From the NCBI RefSeq assembly GCF_002198715.1, contig NZ_MWLK01000030.1, positions 277,467-341,466 on the forward strand: 64,000 nt of DNA. The letters run 5' to 3'. This document shows, piece after piece, positions 1 through 8,561 of the stretch. The position numbers and the translations under genes are program-made. Within the stretch, counting starts at the first letter, position 1; every line of letters starts with the position of its first letter. This stretch comes from Rhodomicrobium sp. R_RK_3 (GTDB taxonomy: Bacteria; Pseudomonadota; Alphaproteobacteria; Rhizobiales; Rhodomicrobiaceae). The notes beneath the pieces are model-generated. The model was not told the origin of the DNA and did no database searches. It was given only the letters and a program-made list of their open reading frames with translations.

Positions 1-444
1 CGATCGGCGCAAAATTTATGGTGTAATTCGACATGGCGGGTTGGATATTTCAGATAAAGTGTTTTTATCTCTCAAATTACACTGAGAATACTAAGGCAAT
101 ACAAATGTCGGCAGACGGGTTGAAAGGGTCAAACCACCTTTGGCCTAGCATCGAGATTAGGCCATGGGGCTGTATTTCGTATCATACAATCTAGCTGATT
201 CAACTCTCGTTGTGGGTAGTAAAGAGTGGATCGGGGCGCGTGCCGATCTGGTTTTCTTTGGGAGCACGGTTCGGCGTTAGGCTGTCGTGAACCTCGCCAT
301 CATCGCAGGCTCAGGGGCTGCGACAAACCGCTGGCTAGTTCTCCCTTCTGGAGCGCTCAGTTTTGTTTTGCTGGGCTGCCACAAGTCGCTAAGAACCACG
401 GTGACCACCGCGACGATGGCGTGCGCCCCTGTGATCCGCCTGTC
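1..444. other. Intergenic stretch, no gene recognised
   Basis: No open frame here looks like a protein I recognise on either strand. The first 200 bases are relatively AT-rich compared with the rest of the window, which suits a promoter or an element edge, but I see no clear attachment site or tRNA. Confidence 0.4.
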
Positions 445-675
445 TTAGGAAGACTTCTTCATCCGTACTCCTGGTTGATCACCATTCGTGAATTCAACAC
501 CGGCCTTTTCCAGCGCATTCCGGATGGCCTCCAAAGTGCGCGGCTTCAACTCTTCACCGTTTTCAAGTCGTGCCAGTGTGTTCGTCGAGACGTTTGACAT
601 GGTGGCTACATCGCGGACGCTCAATCTTAATGCAGCGCGCGCCATACGATATTGCTCGGAGGTAATTATCGCCAT
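445..675 (-). CDS. Small XRE-family helix-turn-helix regulator
   Basis: A 76-residue protein made almost wholly of a Cro/C1-type helix-turn-helix. The core runs from about residue 8 to 60 and includes LRLSVRDVATMSNVS, TNTLARLENGEE and LEAIRNALEKAGVEF, the last being the usual closing helix. It should bind an operator as a dimer and act as a repressor or activator; the target is unknown. I start at the internal ATG at 675 because homologues usually begin MxxITxEQ; the frame stays open eight codons further upstream. The gene stands alone, oriented away from the 845 gene. Confidence 0.75.
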   Translation of the reverse strand: MAIITSEQYRMARAALRLSVRDVATMSNVSTNTLARLENGEELKPRTLEAIRNALEKAGVEFTNGDQPGVRMKKSS

Positions 676-844
676 GGTGTATCGAAATCGAGTTGACATG
701 TCGAATTAAGCGCAGCATGATCAAGCTGCAGTATCGATTTCGCTACCGTATGGCAGAATCGGTTTGCTGCAAACGAAAACGGCCCGACGAGGTGCTGGTA
801 ACACCATCGCCGGACCTGACCAGCAACCTGTTGAAGAGGTAAGC

Positions 845-1099
845 ATGGCTGAGAATGAGAATACCCCGCCCAATGGCGAGGGCAATATACGCGTGGAAAT
901 CGTCACGCTGATATACGAAATCCAGATCCTGTTCGAGACCGTCGTGATGGCGCTCGAGAGTCTTAAGGTTCTGCCTGAGGCAAAGTCGATCGCCGAGCAG
1001 CTCGGCGTCATCCAGAAGCTCGCATCCCAGGCAGGAGAAGCACTGGAGACACTGGGCAACGCCATCCAACGGGTCTTCCAGCCGCGCCCAGCGAACTGA
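845..1099 (+). CDS. Small helical protein of unknown function
   Basis: An 84-residue protein beginning MAENENTPPN. An AGAGG-like ribosome site lies just before the ATG at 845, which is why I prefer it to the upstream start at 764. After an acidic, asparagine/proline-rich N-terminus the sequence is amphipathic helix (IVTLIYEIQILFETVVMALE and IAEQLGVIQKLASQAGEALE), suggesting a helical bundle or coiled coil. It sits just downstream of the relaxase gene but on the opposite strand (convergent). I do not recognise a family. It could be a small accessory protein of the element; this is a guess from position only. Confidence 0.5.
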   Translation: MAENENTPPNGEGNIRVEIVTLIYEIQILFETVVMALESLKVLPEAKSIAEQLGVIQKLASQAGEALETLGNAIQRVFQPRPAN

Positions 1100-1198
1100 G
1101 GCGATCCCCGAGACATGGCGGCGTTCGCCGCCATGTCCACAGATCGGCCGTCACGCAGGACGGTTCTTGGCCGCGATATGCGCTACTCCACACCTCCA

Positions 1199-2941
1199 TC
1201 ATGCACGTCCTGGAAGTCCACGTCCGCGGTCGAGAGACCAGCTCACCCGGCTCGGCGTCGTGATGCCTGTAACCGGACGACCGCGGAATGGCTCCAGCGA
1301 TGGCCGCCATGGCGCGAGCGTGAATGCATCCACTTGGCGAATGATCGCCAGCCGCCCGGTTGGCGTCGAGACCGATCTCTCGTAAGTACCGGAGATCCGT
1401 GCTCCAGGCTCTGGCGGAAGGTAGGCTGCCTTCAGCTCTCGGGCCAGCGCGCCAGCCAGACGCTGGGTTTCGCGTTGGCGCAAGACTGCGATCAGTTGCG
1501 GCTTGATCTCAAGCTCGCCTGCCGAGGTTCGGCGAGCGAGCCCTTTGCGGGCCAGCCAGTCGGCGCGGACGGCGAGAGCTTCTTTCAGCTCGGCTGCGAA
1601 TCCGCGAGGATGATCCTCCAGGGTTTGGCGCTTCAAGAGCGCCTGATCCAGCCAGGTCGGACCGTCATAAGCAGGAAGCTTGTTGAGCTCGACCGTCGAT
1701 AGGATTTCAAGGCGCGGTGTTCCGCTCGGCTTGCCATTCAGCCGGTTGCCGACGAGCGCCACAATTATGCCTCGCGACGGCACCTCGGAGGGGGTGAGGC
1801 GGCCGAGCTCGGCATAGTGGGCGCGGCCATCGAGGGCGTCGATCACCACCCAGCTGCGATCGGTGATTTCATCGACCATGCCCACGCCGGCGACTTTGCC
1901 GATGACCGGCGCCTTGCGGGTGCCGCGCTCGAAGACGGCAAGGTCGGCGGCGGCGCGTTCGATGCCCGCTTCGCGCAGCGCGCGCTGCATCATCTTGAAG
2001 GTGTCAGCACGCTCACCGAGCGCACGCAGTTTCGGCTCGAGCGCTGGATCGAGACGCCAGACGCCCGGCTGCAGCTCGGAAGCAAGGCCAAGCCGGCCGA
2101 GCGTCTGCAGGCGGCCGATCTGCAGGCTCTGCTGCTGCGGATCGGAGGCATGCATGGCTGTGACAGTGAGAATGTCATCCACCGCCCGTCCGACGATCTT
2201 GCGGTCAAGACGCGTCAAGCGCTCCTGGTCGACCTCCTTGGTCAATTTCCGCAGGCGCTCAATTTCAGTCTCGGGACCAAGCTCAAGGGTGACCAGTGCC
2301 TGGGCCCGCGCACGGATGCCGTAGGCGATATAGTCGCGCGCCATCACCAGCTCCCGGCCGTTTTGATCGCGGCCCCGGATCACGAGATGGGTGTGGGGAT
2401 GCCCGGTGTTGAAGTGGTCGACCGCAACCCAGTCGAGGCGGGCATCGAGATCATGCTCCATCTGCGCAACCAGATCGCGGATGAACGGCTTCAGATCGGC
2501 GATGCGATCGCTATCCTCGGGGGCGATGATGAAGCGGAATTGGTGCGGGTCGTTCTCGGAGCGGCGGAGGAACGCCGCCGCGTCGGCAGGGTCATCGCCA
2601 GCCGTGTAGAGCTCTCCGGCCTCGCCGTCGCGTGTGACGCCATCGCGCAGGATGTAGTGGAGATGCGCACGAGCGGTACCGAGATCGCCAGCTTTGATGA
2701 CCGCATAGCGCGCCTTCACGATGACACGGCGGCCGCTCGGATTAATCAATCCATTTGCGGCGCGCAGCCCAGCGCCGGTGCCACGGCGTATGCTGCCCGG
2801 CTTGAGGTGGCCGTAGTGGCGCAAGGCGCGTGCGCCGGTGCGCCCGGCAACGCGAAGCGCTTTGGTACTGTGGCTTTGCAGACGGCCGCGGCCGGCATCG
2901 CCAATCCGGCCGAGCTTGAGTTCAAGGTCGTCGTCCGCCAT
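1199..2941 (-). CDS. rlxS: RlxS-type relaxase (DUF3363), VirD2-like
   Basis: Conjugative relaxase that nicks the transfer origin and pilots the single strand into the Trb channel. From a start at 2941 it is 580 residues. The three-histidine metal site is plain: HFNTGHPHTHLVIRG at about residues 176-190. A tyrosine-containing stretch (KARYAVIKAGDLG) lies upstream near residue 80. The C-terminal half is the DUF3363 region and ends TPSRVSWSLDRGRGLPGRA, as complete family members do, so the gene looks intact. I chose the ATG at 2941 because GGGAG precedes it at good spacing; an in-frame ATG at 2956 has no such site. It is separated by 31 kb from the mating-pair genes, which is common in rhizobial ICEs. 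RlxS from ICEMlSym(R7A) is the named relative. Confidence 0.88.
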   Translation of the reverse strand: MADDDLELKLGRIGDAGRGRLQSHSTKALRVAGRTGARALRHYGHLKPGSIRRGTGAGLRAANGLINPSGRRVIVKARYAVIKAGDLGTARAHLHYILRDGVTRDGEAGELYTAGDDPADAAAFLRRSENDPHQFRFIIAPEDSDRIADLKPFIRDLVAQMEHDLDARLDWVAVDHFNTGHPHTHLVIRGRDQNGRELVMARDYIAYGIRARAQALVTLELGPETEIERLRKLTKEVDQERLTRLDRKIVGRAVDDILTVTAMHASDPQQQSLQIGRLQTLGRLGLASELQPGVWRLDPALEPKLRALGERADTFKMMQRALREAGIERAAADLAVFERGTRKAPVIGKVAGVGMVDEITDRSWVVIDALDGRAHYAELGRLTPSEVPSRGIIVALVGNRLNGKPSGTPRLEILSTVELNKLPAYDGPTWLDQALLKRQTLEDHPRGFAAELKEALAVRADWLARKGLARRTSAGELEIKPQLIAVLRQRETQRLAGALARELKAAYLPPEPGARISGTYERSVSTPTGRLAIIRQVDAFTLAPWRPSLEPFRGRPVTGITTPSRVSWSLDRGRGLPGRA

Positions 2942-2956
2942 TGGTGCAGCTCCCAT

Positions 2957-3230
2957 CGCCGGTGAATGGGCCGACGTGGCTATAGGCGCCGAGACGTCAA
3001 GATGGAGTCGTTATAGGCTTTTGATTCCAGGTGATATTCGGCAACGATCACGCTGCCATGCGATATAGGGAGTCGCGCCAAGTCTTGAATTCTCAAGGAC
3101 TTTCTCGCTGCGTGGCGCTCTGTCTTTATCTTGATCTCCCGCCAGTCCCATTTGCATTCAAAATCCTCGTCAATCGGTTGCGTTCGGCTATGCTTATTCG
3201 GTCCGTGCGTAGTGGCCGGAACTCAACGGC
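2957..3230. other. Spacer upstream of relaxase gene; possible oriT region
   Basis: This 274-base spacer lies between the relaxase start and the next gene on the same strand. An imperfect dyad sits at about 3080-3102, with arms AAGTCTTGA and TCAAGGACTT around ATTC. Relaxase genes of this class often have their nick site just upstream, so this is a reasonable candidate for oriT. I see no recognised nick consensus, so it remains a positional inference. The spacer must also hold the relaxase promoter. Confidence 0.3.
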
Positions 3231-3521
3231 TCAACGTGCTTTTGTGTTTTCGCGGGTTGACGGTTCTTGCTGTTCTGAGGATTTGAGGATGTCATGCAAT
3301 TCGTCGAGGAGATCGGAGGGGCGGATCTGGAGCGCTTCGGCGATGTCGATGAATTCGATGATGCTCAAACGCCGCTCCCCACCCTCGTATTTGGCGACAA
3401 AGGATTGCGGCTTGTCGAGGCGCTTCGCCAGCTCGGCCTGGGTCAGGCCATGGTCAGTGCGCCGCCTGAGAAGCAGCTTGCGCAGCTCGAGCTGTCGCGG
3501 CGAGCGCAAGGTGTCGCGCAT
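3231..3521 (-). CDS. XRE-family helix-turn-helix regulator
   Basis: A 96-residue regulator with a textbook Cro/C1 domain: LRKLLLRRRTDHGLTQAELA, then KRLDKPQSFVAKYEGGERRL and a closing helix in IEFIDIAEALQIRPSDLL. The tail is polar and probably disordered. It should bind DNA as a dimer. A repeated ATTATCCCATTT motif 36-76 bases upstream of its start is a likely operator, so the protein may repress itself and perhaps the divergent gene at 3653. It lies immediately upstream of the relaxase gene in the same direction, so it may also control relaxase expression; that link is inference. Confidence 0.82.
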   Translation of the reverse strand: MRDTLRSPRQLELRKLLLRRRTDHGLTQAELAKRLDKPQSFVAKYEGGERRLSIIEFIDIAEALQIRPSDLLDELHDILKSSEQQEPSTRENTKAR

Positions 3522-3556
3522 GGGAGAGGCCAGCCTGGATGTAAAGCGGCCTCAGG

Positions 3557-3597
3557 AAATAATCCCATTTCCGGATTATCCCATTTTAGGATAATTC
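3557..3597. promoter_or_regulatory. Operator-like repeats between two divergent genes
   Basis: Two direct copies of a 12-base motif, ATAATCCCATTT at 3559-3570 and ATTATCCCATTT at 3575-3586, are followed by TAGGATAAT, which is an inverted half-site (ATTATCC against GGATAAT). The block lies between an XRE regulator gene (minus strand, start 3521) and the gene at 3653 (plus strand). Spaced repeats of this sort are usual for autoregulating XRE proteins. The AT-rich character also suits a promoter. Confidence 0.55.
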
Positions 3598-3652
3598 GAT
3601 AAGGGAGCTTAATCCGCGCCACCTGTCTGACCGGCGCGAACGGAGGAAGCGC

Positions 3653-4081
3653 ATGGGCAAGACAATGACGCTGTGCGCCTATATTGAGCGTGCAGAGGGG
3701 ACGGACGGTTCGGATGGATATGTTGCCGGGCTGAGGAGTGCCGACGGCGGTGAGGTCTGGCTCCAGCTCTTGCTGCCAGCAGACGCTGTCGAGTGCTCGG
3801 TCCTGAAAGGCGCGCGTCTCTCGGTCATGCTGTCGCCCTGCGGCAGACTCGTCCTCGACGCCGAGGGGCTGAGCGAAGGAGCCCTTGAGGTCGTCAGTGC
3901 GGATGCGCCTTTGCGGGATTTGACTCTGGAGAAGCTGGTGCGCCTGTGCCTGGAGCCCGCGCTCCTGAAGGGTGAAGACGACCTGCCAAGGGACCTTGAT
4001 GCCCTTTATGATCAGTTGCAGCGGGCCTTGCAGCTTGTCAACGAGACTCGCAGCGGGCTGACCCGGCCAGCGCAATCTTGA
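3653..4081 (+). CDS. Hypothetical protein, 142 residues
   Basis: I do not recognise this family. The start at 3653 has a strong ribosome site (GGAGGAAGC just before ATG). The N-terminal half looks like beta strands, with the segments VWLQLLLPADAVECSVLKGA and RLSVMLSPCGRLVLDAEGLS, suggesting a small barrel. The C-terminal half is helical and ends in LYDQLQRALQLVNETRSG. No signal peptide or membrane segment is seen. It diverges from the XRE regulator across the shared operator-like repeat, so the two are probably co-regulated. The overlapping minus-strand frame at 3443-4117 is a shadow. Confidence 0.6.
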   Translation: MGKTMTLCAYIERAEGTDGSDGYVAGLRSADGGEVWLQLLLPADAVECSVLKGARLSVMLSPCGRLVLDAEGLSEGALEVVSADAPLRDLTLEKLVRLCLEPALLKGEDDLPRDLDALYDQLQRALQLVNETRSGLTRPAQS

Positions 4082-4259
4082 TCCCGCTGGAAGTGGCGCG
4101 AAGCTGAGCCTTGACAATGCTTCGGGCTGCCTTCACAGAAGGACGGGCACTATCGGCGTCGGCAGGCAGGACCTACACCATGGCGTCGCCGGCTCGTCAC
4201 GGTCCGTCCGCCGAGCCCTTCGCAGCGGAAGCTCTTGTCCTCTGTGTGAATAAGCGCAA

Positions 4260-4734
4260 TCAGCGCTTGCCGAAGAGGGGATAATGACGCGAATGGTGCT
4301 CGATAATGTCGAGTAGGCCGCGCGCGAAGGCTTGGTCGTCGGCCACGAGCATTTGGAAAATTCTCGATGCAGATAGTGCTGTCATCAGCCGTGTCGAAAG
4401 GCTCGCCGCGCCGCGCCGCGCGTCGTTGAAAGCGTCGAGGTTGGCCGCTCCAAGGCTCGTAGTCGAACCGCTCGCGCCATTTCAGCGCGGCGGGCATCTC
4501 ATCAATGAAGTGCTCCGGTCCGCTCCTGAAGATCAGCATGCCATAGCCAAGGCTGTCGAGTGCCGCGATCGCTGTGGCATGGTCTTGGCGGCGTGCGAAG
4601 AGATTCACGGTGCTGTTGCGCAGGAGCGGCCAGTCGGCACGATTGTGCGTTTCGAGAAAGAACATGGCCTTCACAACTGGGTTGACCAGGAAATGACCCT
4701 CTTGGAAGTTTCTTTCACGAAGTTGCTCGGGCAA
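4260..4734 (-). pseudogene. Unknown gene interrupted by one frameshift
   Basis: The first part reads well from a TTG at 4734: NFQEGHFLVNPVVKAMFFLE and ATAIAALDSLGYGMLIFRSG. After RERFDY, near 4455-4465, that frame turns into arginine-rich nonsense. The neighbouring frame then gives a sensible continuation: SLGAANLDAFNDARRG, then RIFQMLVADDQAFARGLLDI and HHSRHYPLFGKR with a stop at 4260. So the gene ends at 4260, not at 4150, and one base has been gained or lost near 4460. I do not know the family. It could be a real lesion or a sequencing error. Confidence 0.6.
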
Positions 4735-4935
4735 TTTCAGCTCTGACCTGTGGGTCCGGGACCTTTGCCGACGCTGTCGCCCATAGCAAGGGGCAGAGAC
4801 GATGGTTCACGTCCGCCTCGGCGATGTCGATCGCCTGGTGCCGATCGGCCGTGTCGAACTGCGCGAGACATCGGAAGGCGTTTCGTCGCCGCCTCCACGT
4901 TTCACGAAGTCAGGGCAACATGCCGACAAATGAAT

Positions 4936-4961
4936 GCGGGAGGCAAAGCCTCCCGCAAAAA
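4936..4961. terminator. Strong hairpin downstream of the DUF6876 gene
   Basis: A perfect 9-base-pair stem, GCGGGAGGC (4936-4944) and GCCTCCCGC (4948-4956), with an AAA loop, followed on the plus strand by five A residues. It sits just past the stop of the minus-strand gene at 4970. The T-run on that strand lies before, not after, the stem, so it is not a perfect intrinsic terminator for that gene. Confidence 0.5.
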
Positions 4962-4969
4962 GCGGTCTG

Positions 4970-5332
4970 TCAATATTCGCTCGGCAGCAGGATGGTGTTG
5001 TCGGTGAGGTAGAGTTGGATCCGGTCTAGCGGAAAATCCGTGTATTCGATCTGCTTACGGAACACCGGATTGCCGTTGCCATCCTCGCAGGTGAGAAGGG
5101 CGGCGCGGTCCTTGCTGACCTCAAGCGTCCAGAGCTGGAACGGCTCGCCGGCAACCGCTCGGTTTGCCTTCTGGGCGAGGACGATTTCGTCGAGGAGCCA
5201 GTAGGCTCCGCCCTGCTCGGCGACGTATTGCGCGCCGTCGGTATAGAGGATGTGGCGGACCAGGCCGTGGCGATACCAGGTTTCGGAGCCGGTGAACTGC
5301 CGCAGATCGGCGGGGGTGAGCGTCTTCTCCAT
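4970..5332 (-). CDS. DUF6876 family protein
   Basis: A 120-residue protein starting MEKTLTPADLRQFTGSETWY. The features of this small family of rhizobial elements are present: TWYRHGLVRHILYTDGAQYV, then GGAYWLLDEIVLAQ, and an ending DRIQLYLTDNTILLPSEY. Function is unknown. The length is normal, so the ATG at 5332 is a better start than one 52 codons upstream, whose extension is proline/arginine-rich low-complexity sequence. No membrane segment. It stands alone between two hairpin-rich spacers. Such genes travel with ICE and plasmid cargo. Confidence 0.75.
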   Translation of the reverse strand: MEKTLTPADLRQFTGSETWYRHGLVRHILYTDGAQYVAEQGGAYWLLDEIVLAQKANRAVAGEPFQLWTLEVSKDRAALLTCEDGNGNPVFRKQIEYTDFPLDRIQLYLTDNTILLPSEY

Positions 5333-5973
5333 AGGGTGGTCCTTTCCCGGGCTGGCGGGCCGCCGGGGTGGCGGCCTCGATGCCGGATCGCCCGAGCCCT
5401 GCGGATGAGCGGGCGCGTCAACAGGCCGAAGGCCCGAAGCCGTAATGGAGGGTCCCTTCAGGGAGGCGGCCGTTCGGTGTTGAGGCACACGCGTGCAGGC
5501 TCAGAAACGGCATGGGAGAGGCCGCTTCCGGCTGGCCCGCCAGCCTGGGAAAGGTGGCTGAGGGCAAAGACGCCGCCCCTGGCTTAATGCGGGCGGTTTG
5601 GCGATGCGGCATTGCAGTATGCCGTCACGCTGCCATGACGGTAGAGCCGCTCCTTCACCGGCGCGAGAACGGCCTTTTTCAGGCGCGCTTTGGATGCAAC
5701 TCATAGGTCCTGATTGAGATCAGCGGCTCGTGATGGACAACGTTGCCGGGACGCAATGCGATCCATATCGAAAATGTCGAGCTCTTGGCCGCATCGGCGT
5801 TCGATCGCTTCCCGCGATCGGGTAGTGTCCCAATTTCAATTCGGCTACCGCCCCGCTAATCTTCTCAGGTCACGTCCCAACAGGGATTGGGACAGAGCCG
5901 ACCGTGCTTCTTAAATCCGGTCCAACCATTGAGATTGGCAAACCTCTATGCTTCCATCTTCCCTTAAACATGA
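5333..5973. other. Spacer of about 640 bases without a recognisable gene
   Basis: Neither strand gives a protein I recognise. The part next to the DUF6876 gene is very GC-rich with short inverted repeats. The motif GTGTCCCAATTTC near 5825-5837 and TCCCAACAGGGATTGGGACA near 5876-5895 (TCCCAA...TTGGGA dyad) suggest the edge of a lost insertion element, but this is weak. Confidence 0.4.
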
Positions 5974-7052
5974 ATGAAGTTGGCGATGCCCAGAGCCGTA
6001 ATTGTTGGCGGGACCGGACAGATCGGCCTTGCAACGGCCTGTCGTCTGCTTGGTGAAGCCTGGGACGTGACTATTGTAAGCCGCCACGCGACAGCTCTGC
6101 CGGACGGCTGTCGCCACACTGAAGCCCTGCGCGCGACGCTGAGACGTTACGCGCCGCGATCGGCTCGGATACCGACCTCCTGCTATCCTCCGTGGCCTTC
6201 GACGCGGCTGATGCGGAATGCCTCGCTCGGGCCGGGCGTACCGCGGGCCGTATCGTGGCGATCTCAAGTGCGGGCGTCTATCGTGACGAGGAGGGCAGAA
6301 CTTTGGGTGAGGCGTCTGCATGCGGCTTTCCGGCATTCCCCGTACCGTTGACCGAGGCAAGCCCGACCGTCGCTCCAGGGCCGAAGACCTATGCGACCCG
6401 CAAGATTGCGATGGAGCAGGCGCTTCTGGACGGCGCGTCGTGCCCGGTGACCATCCTGCGGCCCTGCGCCGTACATGGCAGAAAGCAAGAGCGCGCGGGA
6501 ATGGTGGTTCGTGAAGCGGTTTGCGCGGCGACAAACAGGATGAGAGAGCACCCAGATTGTCGCGCTATAGCGGTTACTGGATGGCAGGTCGGCAATCCCC
6601 TTGGCCTACCGTGGTCAAAGCCGCTTTCAGACCACGTCCGTCGCCGCTATCGCCAATGCCGTTCTGCGAGCGCAAGCCGGAGATCTGCCGGCAGTCGCCA
6701 ACGTTTCTGACGCCGACAGCCCGACCGTTGCCGAAATCGGGCATGCAATCATGGACGTCATGGATGTTCGGGCTGAGCTTATCCGCTTGCCCGATTCCTC
6801 GACCTACCCGCCGGAATTGGGTCGAACACCGTGGTCGATTCCCCGGCCCATGGTGTGCTCGGCTGCGGCGGCCGCAGAATCGACTTATGCGCAGTCCGTC
6901 AAACCGGCGGTTGTCTGCTTCTCGACGTCGTTCGGAGCGAGAATTGGTGCGAGCGCCTACCGCAACTCGCAGCATATCCCGGAGATCTGTTCGACTACCA
7001 AGCCGAAGAGCGCGCGTTGCAGTTGCCGGGGGCAGCATCGCTGGCTGTTTGA
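5974..7052 (+). pseudogene. NAD-dependent epimerase/dehydratase, decayed
   Basis: An extended short-chain reductase of the epimerase family, broken by at least four frame changes. Frame 1 gives the Rossmann start MPRAVIVGGTGQIGLATACR (ATG at 5986, or 5974 upstream). Near 6150 the frame moves to LLLSSVAFDAADAECLAR and IVAISSAGVYRDEEG, which carries the serine region, and then TYATRKIAMEQALLDGA with the YxxxK-like pair and ILRPCAVHG. Near 6500 it moves to EWWFVKRF, then at 6601 to LAYRGQSRFQTTSVAAIANA. Near 6920 it moves again and ends ENWCERLPQLAAYPGDLFDY and a stop at 7052. No full product is possible. Scattered lesions rather than one argue for true decay. Confidence 0.75.
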
Positions 7053-7144
7053 TGGCGCTGCGGGGTTGCTTCGAGACACAGCGGTCGTCTCGCTGTGGAG
7101 CCGCGGCGGCCGCTGTAGCCGCCAACCCCTGAAGGGACAGCTCC

Positions 7145-7322
7145 ATGCGATTTCCGTTACGGTGCTTGACGCTGGAAGAAATGGATCGCGCCGCCACTGT
7201 TCACCGCGCCTCGTTCGACGACCAGCATCCCTGGCTCGCAGGTCTCCACACGCCTGAGGAAGACCGTAAGCGCTTTCCCGCCCCCACCTTCCACCGCCTG
7301 CTTTTCCGCGCGATGATCGGTC
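7145..7322 (+). pseudogene. GNAT acetyltransferase, N-terminal fragment
   Basis: The first 59 codons read like the start of a GNAT N-acetyltransferase: PLRCLTLEEMDRAATVHRAS then FDDQHPWLAGLHTPEEDRK. The acetyl-CoA-binding half is missing. The frame runs into a transposase fragment at about 7323, so the gene was cut by a transposon end. A ribosome site (GGACAGCTCC) precedes the ATG at 7145, so the fragment may still be translated. Confidence 0.55.
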
Positions 7323-7510
7323 ATGAGCCGAGAGCGACTTAACGACAACCGTAAGGTCGACCGTCTGGTCGACCCGAAGCCCTATAGCCCGCGCCGGATC
7401 GAGGTGATCACGGGGGCGGACACGCGCCGCCGGTCGAGCGAGGAGACGAAGGCGCGGATCGTGGCGGAGAGCTTTGCCGAGGGCGCGGTGGTTGCGCAGG
7501 TGGCGCGCCG
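7323..7510 (+). pseudogene. IS66-type small transposase gene, 5' fragment
   Basis: The peptide PKPYSPRRIEVITGADTRRR followed by EETKARIVAESFAEGAVVAQ and VARRRG is the N-terminal helix-turn-helix of the first IS66 open frame (TnpA). It stops matching near 7510, where IS21-like sequence begins. The fragment is about 62 codons of a protein normally over 100. Confidence 0.55.
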
Positions 7511-7740
7511 ACGGGGGCGAGACGCGGGTGAAGGATTTCGTTCGCGGCCTCGGACGACGCCTGCGCCGGAACCGGTGGTGCGTTTCGAGACCGTGCCGGG
7601 CCGGCAGATGCAGGCCGACTGGGCGACGGTGGGGCGCGGCGCGGGCAGGCTGTGCGTGTTCGCGACGACGCTGGGCTGGAGCCGTGCGGCTTACGTGGAG
7701 TTCTGCTCCGACGAGCGGATCGAGACTTTGGTTCGCTGTG
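7511..7740 (+). pseudogene. IS21-family IstA transposase fragment
   Basis: Two short pieces of the IS21 transposase (IstA) catalytic region are visible in different frames. GETRVKDFVRGL (about 7517-7552) is in one; PAPEPVVRFETVPGRQMQAD and LCVFATTLGWSRAAYVEF (about 7563-7702) is in the other. The first catalytic Asp is in the MQADWA motif. The reading frame changes between them and homology stops near 7740. From 7741 to 8003 I see nothing I can name. Confidence 0.6.
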
Positions 7741-8003
7741 CTGCCGGCTCCTCAGACGAAGGCGTTTTCGCCAACATCGGCGCACCGCTACCCGAAAAAC
7801 TGCCTCTCCTTCAGAAGGGCGGAGGTGCGATGGATGAGTTCGGTGAAGATCTCACTTTCGAGGTGACGACACACTTTTTCGGCAGGCGGCTTGATGACTT
7901 CGAGGGGATACCGTTGCAGATGACCCAGTTCAGAAAACCACCCGCCACAGGGCGCAGCTTTTTCGGAAAACGCCTCGGGCGCGGGTAAGCATGAGAGCAC
8001 CCG

Positions 8004-8465
8004 CTAACTGTCAGTCAGCACGGTGCGCAGCTTGATGAGCTTGGGAGCGATCTGGGGAGACTGATCAGCCAGCTCGTTGATGAGATTCAGAACGGCGCGC
8101 CTGACATCGGGCGGCGCTGTCTTCAGAAGCCTCGTAAGATGGCTGCAGGCCTTGTCGTTGTTGAACACTCGAGAATAGAGAGTGGCCAACCATTCCGGGG
8201 CCTGCTTGACGAGGGTCGGTGACTGAGCCAGCAGATGAGACAGATACACGCTTTGAGCGAAATGCTCGACAGTATGAATGAGCGAGAACATGGCCTCGTC
8301 ATACATGCATTTGTCATCAAACAGCCCGAAGAGTAACGGAACTGCATCCGGATCGTCCAATGCGATGATCTCGGCAAGTCCCGCGTCGAACTCGCGGACC
8401 CAGCCGGGGCTGTTCGATGTGCTAAGCGATCGCAGCCTGGCGACCGTGTCTTCCAAGGTGTTCAT
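8004..8465 (-). CDS. Imm30 family immunity protein
   Basis: A 153-residue all-helical protein starting MNTLEDTVARLRSLS. The family pattern is clear: PGWVREFDAGLAEIIALDDP, then AVPLLFGLFDDKCMYDEAMF and SLIHTVEHFAQSVYLSHLLA. Imm30 proteins are immunity partners of polymorphic toxins delivered by contact-dependent or type VI systems; they neutralise an incoming nuclease or similar toxin in the cytoplasm. The start at 8465 matches the usual N-terminus; the frame upstream is not family-like. It heads a row of immunity-type genes to about 12.3 kb, with no toxin gene near. The exact toxin cannot be told from sequence. Confidence 0.8.
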   Translation of the reverse strand: MNTLEDTVARLRSLSTSNSPGWVREFDAGLAEIIALDDPDAVPLLFGLFDDKCMYDEAMFSLIHTVEHFAQSVYLSHLLAQSPTLVKQAPEWLATLYSRVFNNDKACSHLTRLLKTAPPDVRRAVLNLINELADQSPQIAPKLIKLRTVLTDS

Positions 8466-8561
8466 TTTTCCGTCGGCTTTACGGTGAGGTGTTGAGGATA
8501 CTTGGCCTTTCTGTCCGCGGAACTGCCGCCACAAGGTCAATGATCAGCGCCGGTTCATACG

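Noticed and set aside
1817..2965. Plus-strand frame of 382 codons opposite the relaxase gene
   Set aside because: Antisense shadow; the minus strand has the clear three-histidine relaxase motif.
7788..8000. 70-codon minus-strand frame next to the Imm30 gene
   Set aside because: Protein-like in parts but too short, without homology I recognise and without a ribosome site; it overlaps a transposon-derived mosaic.
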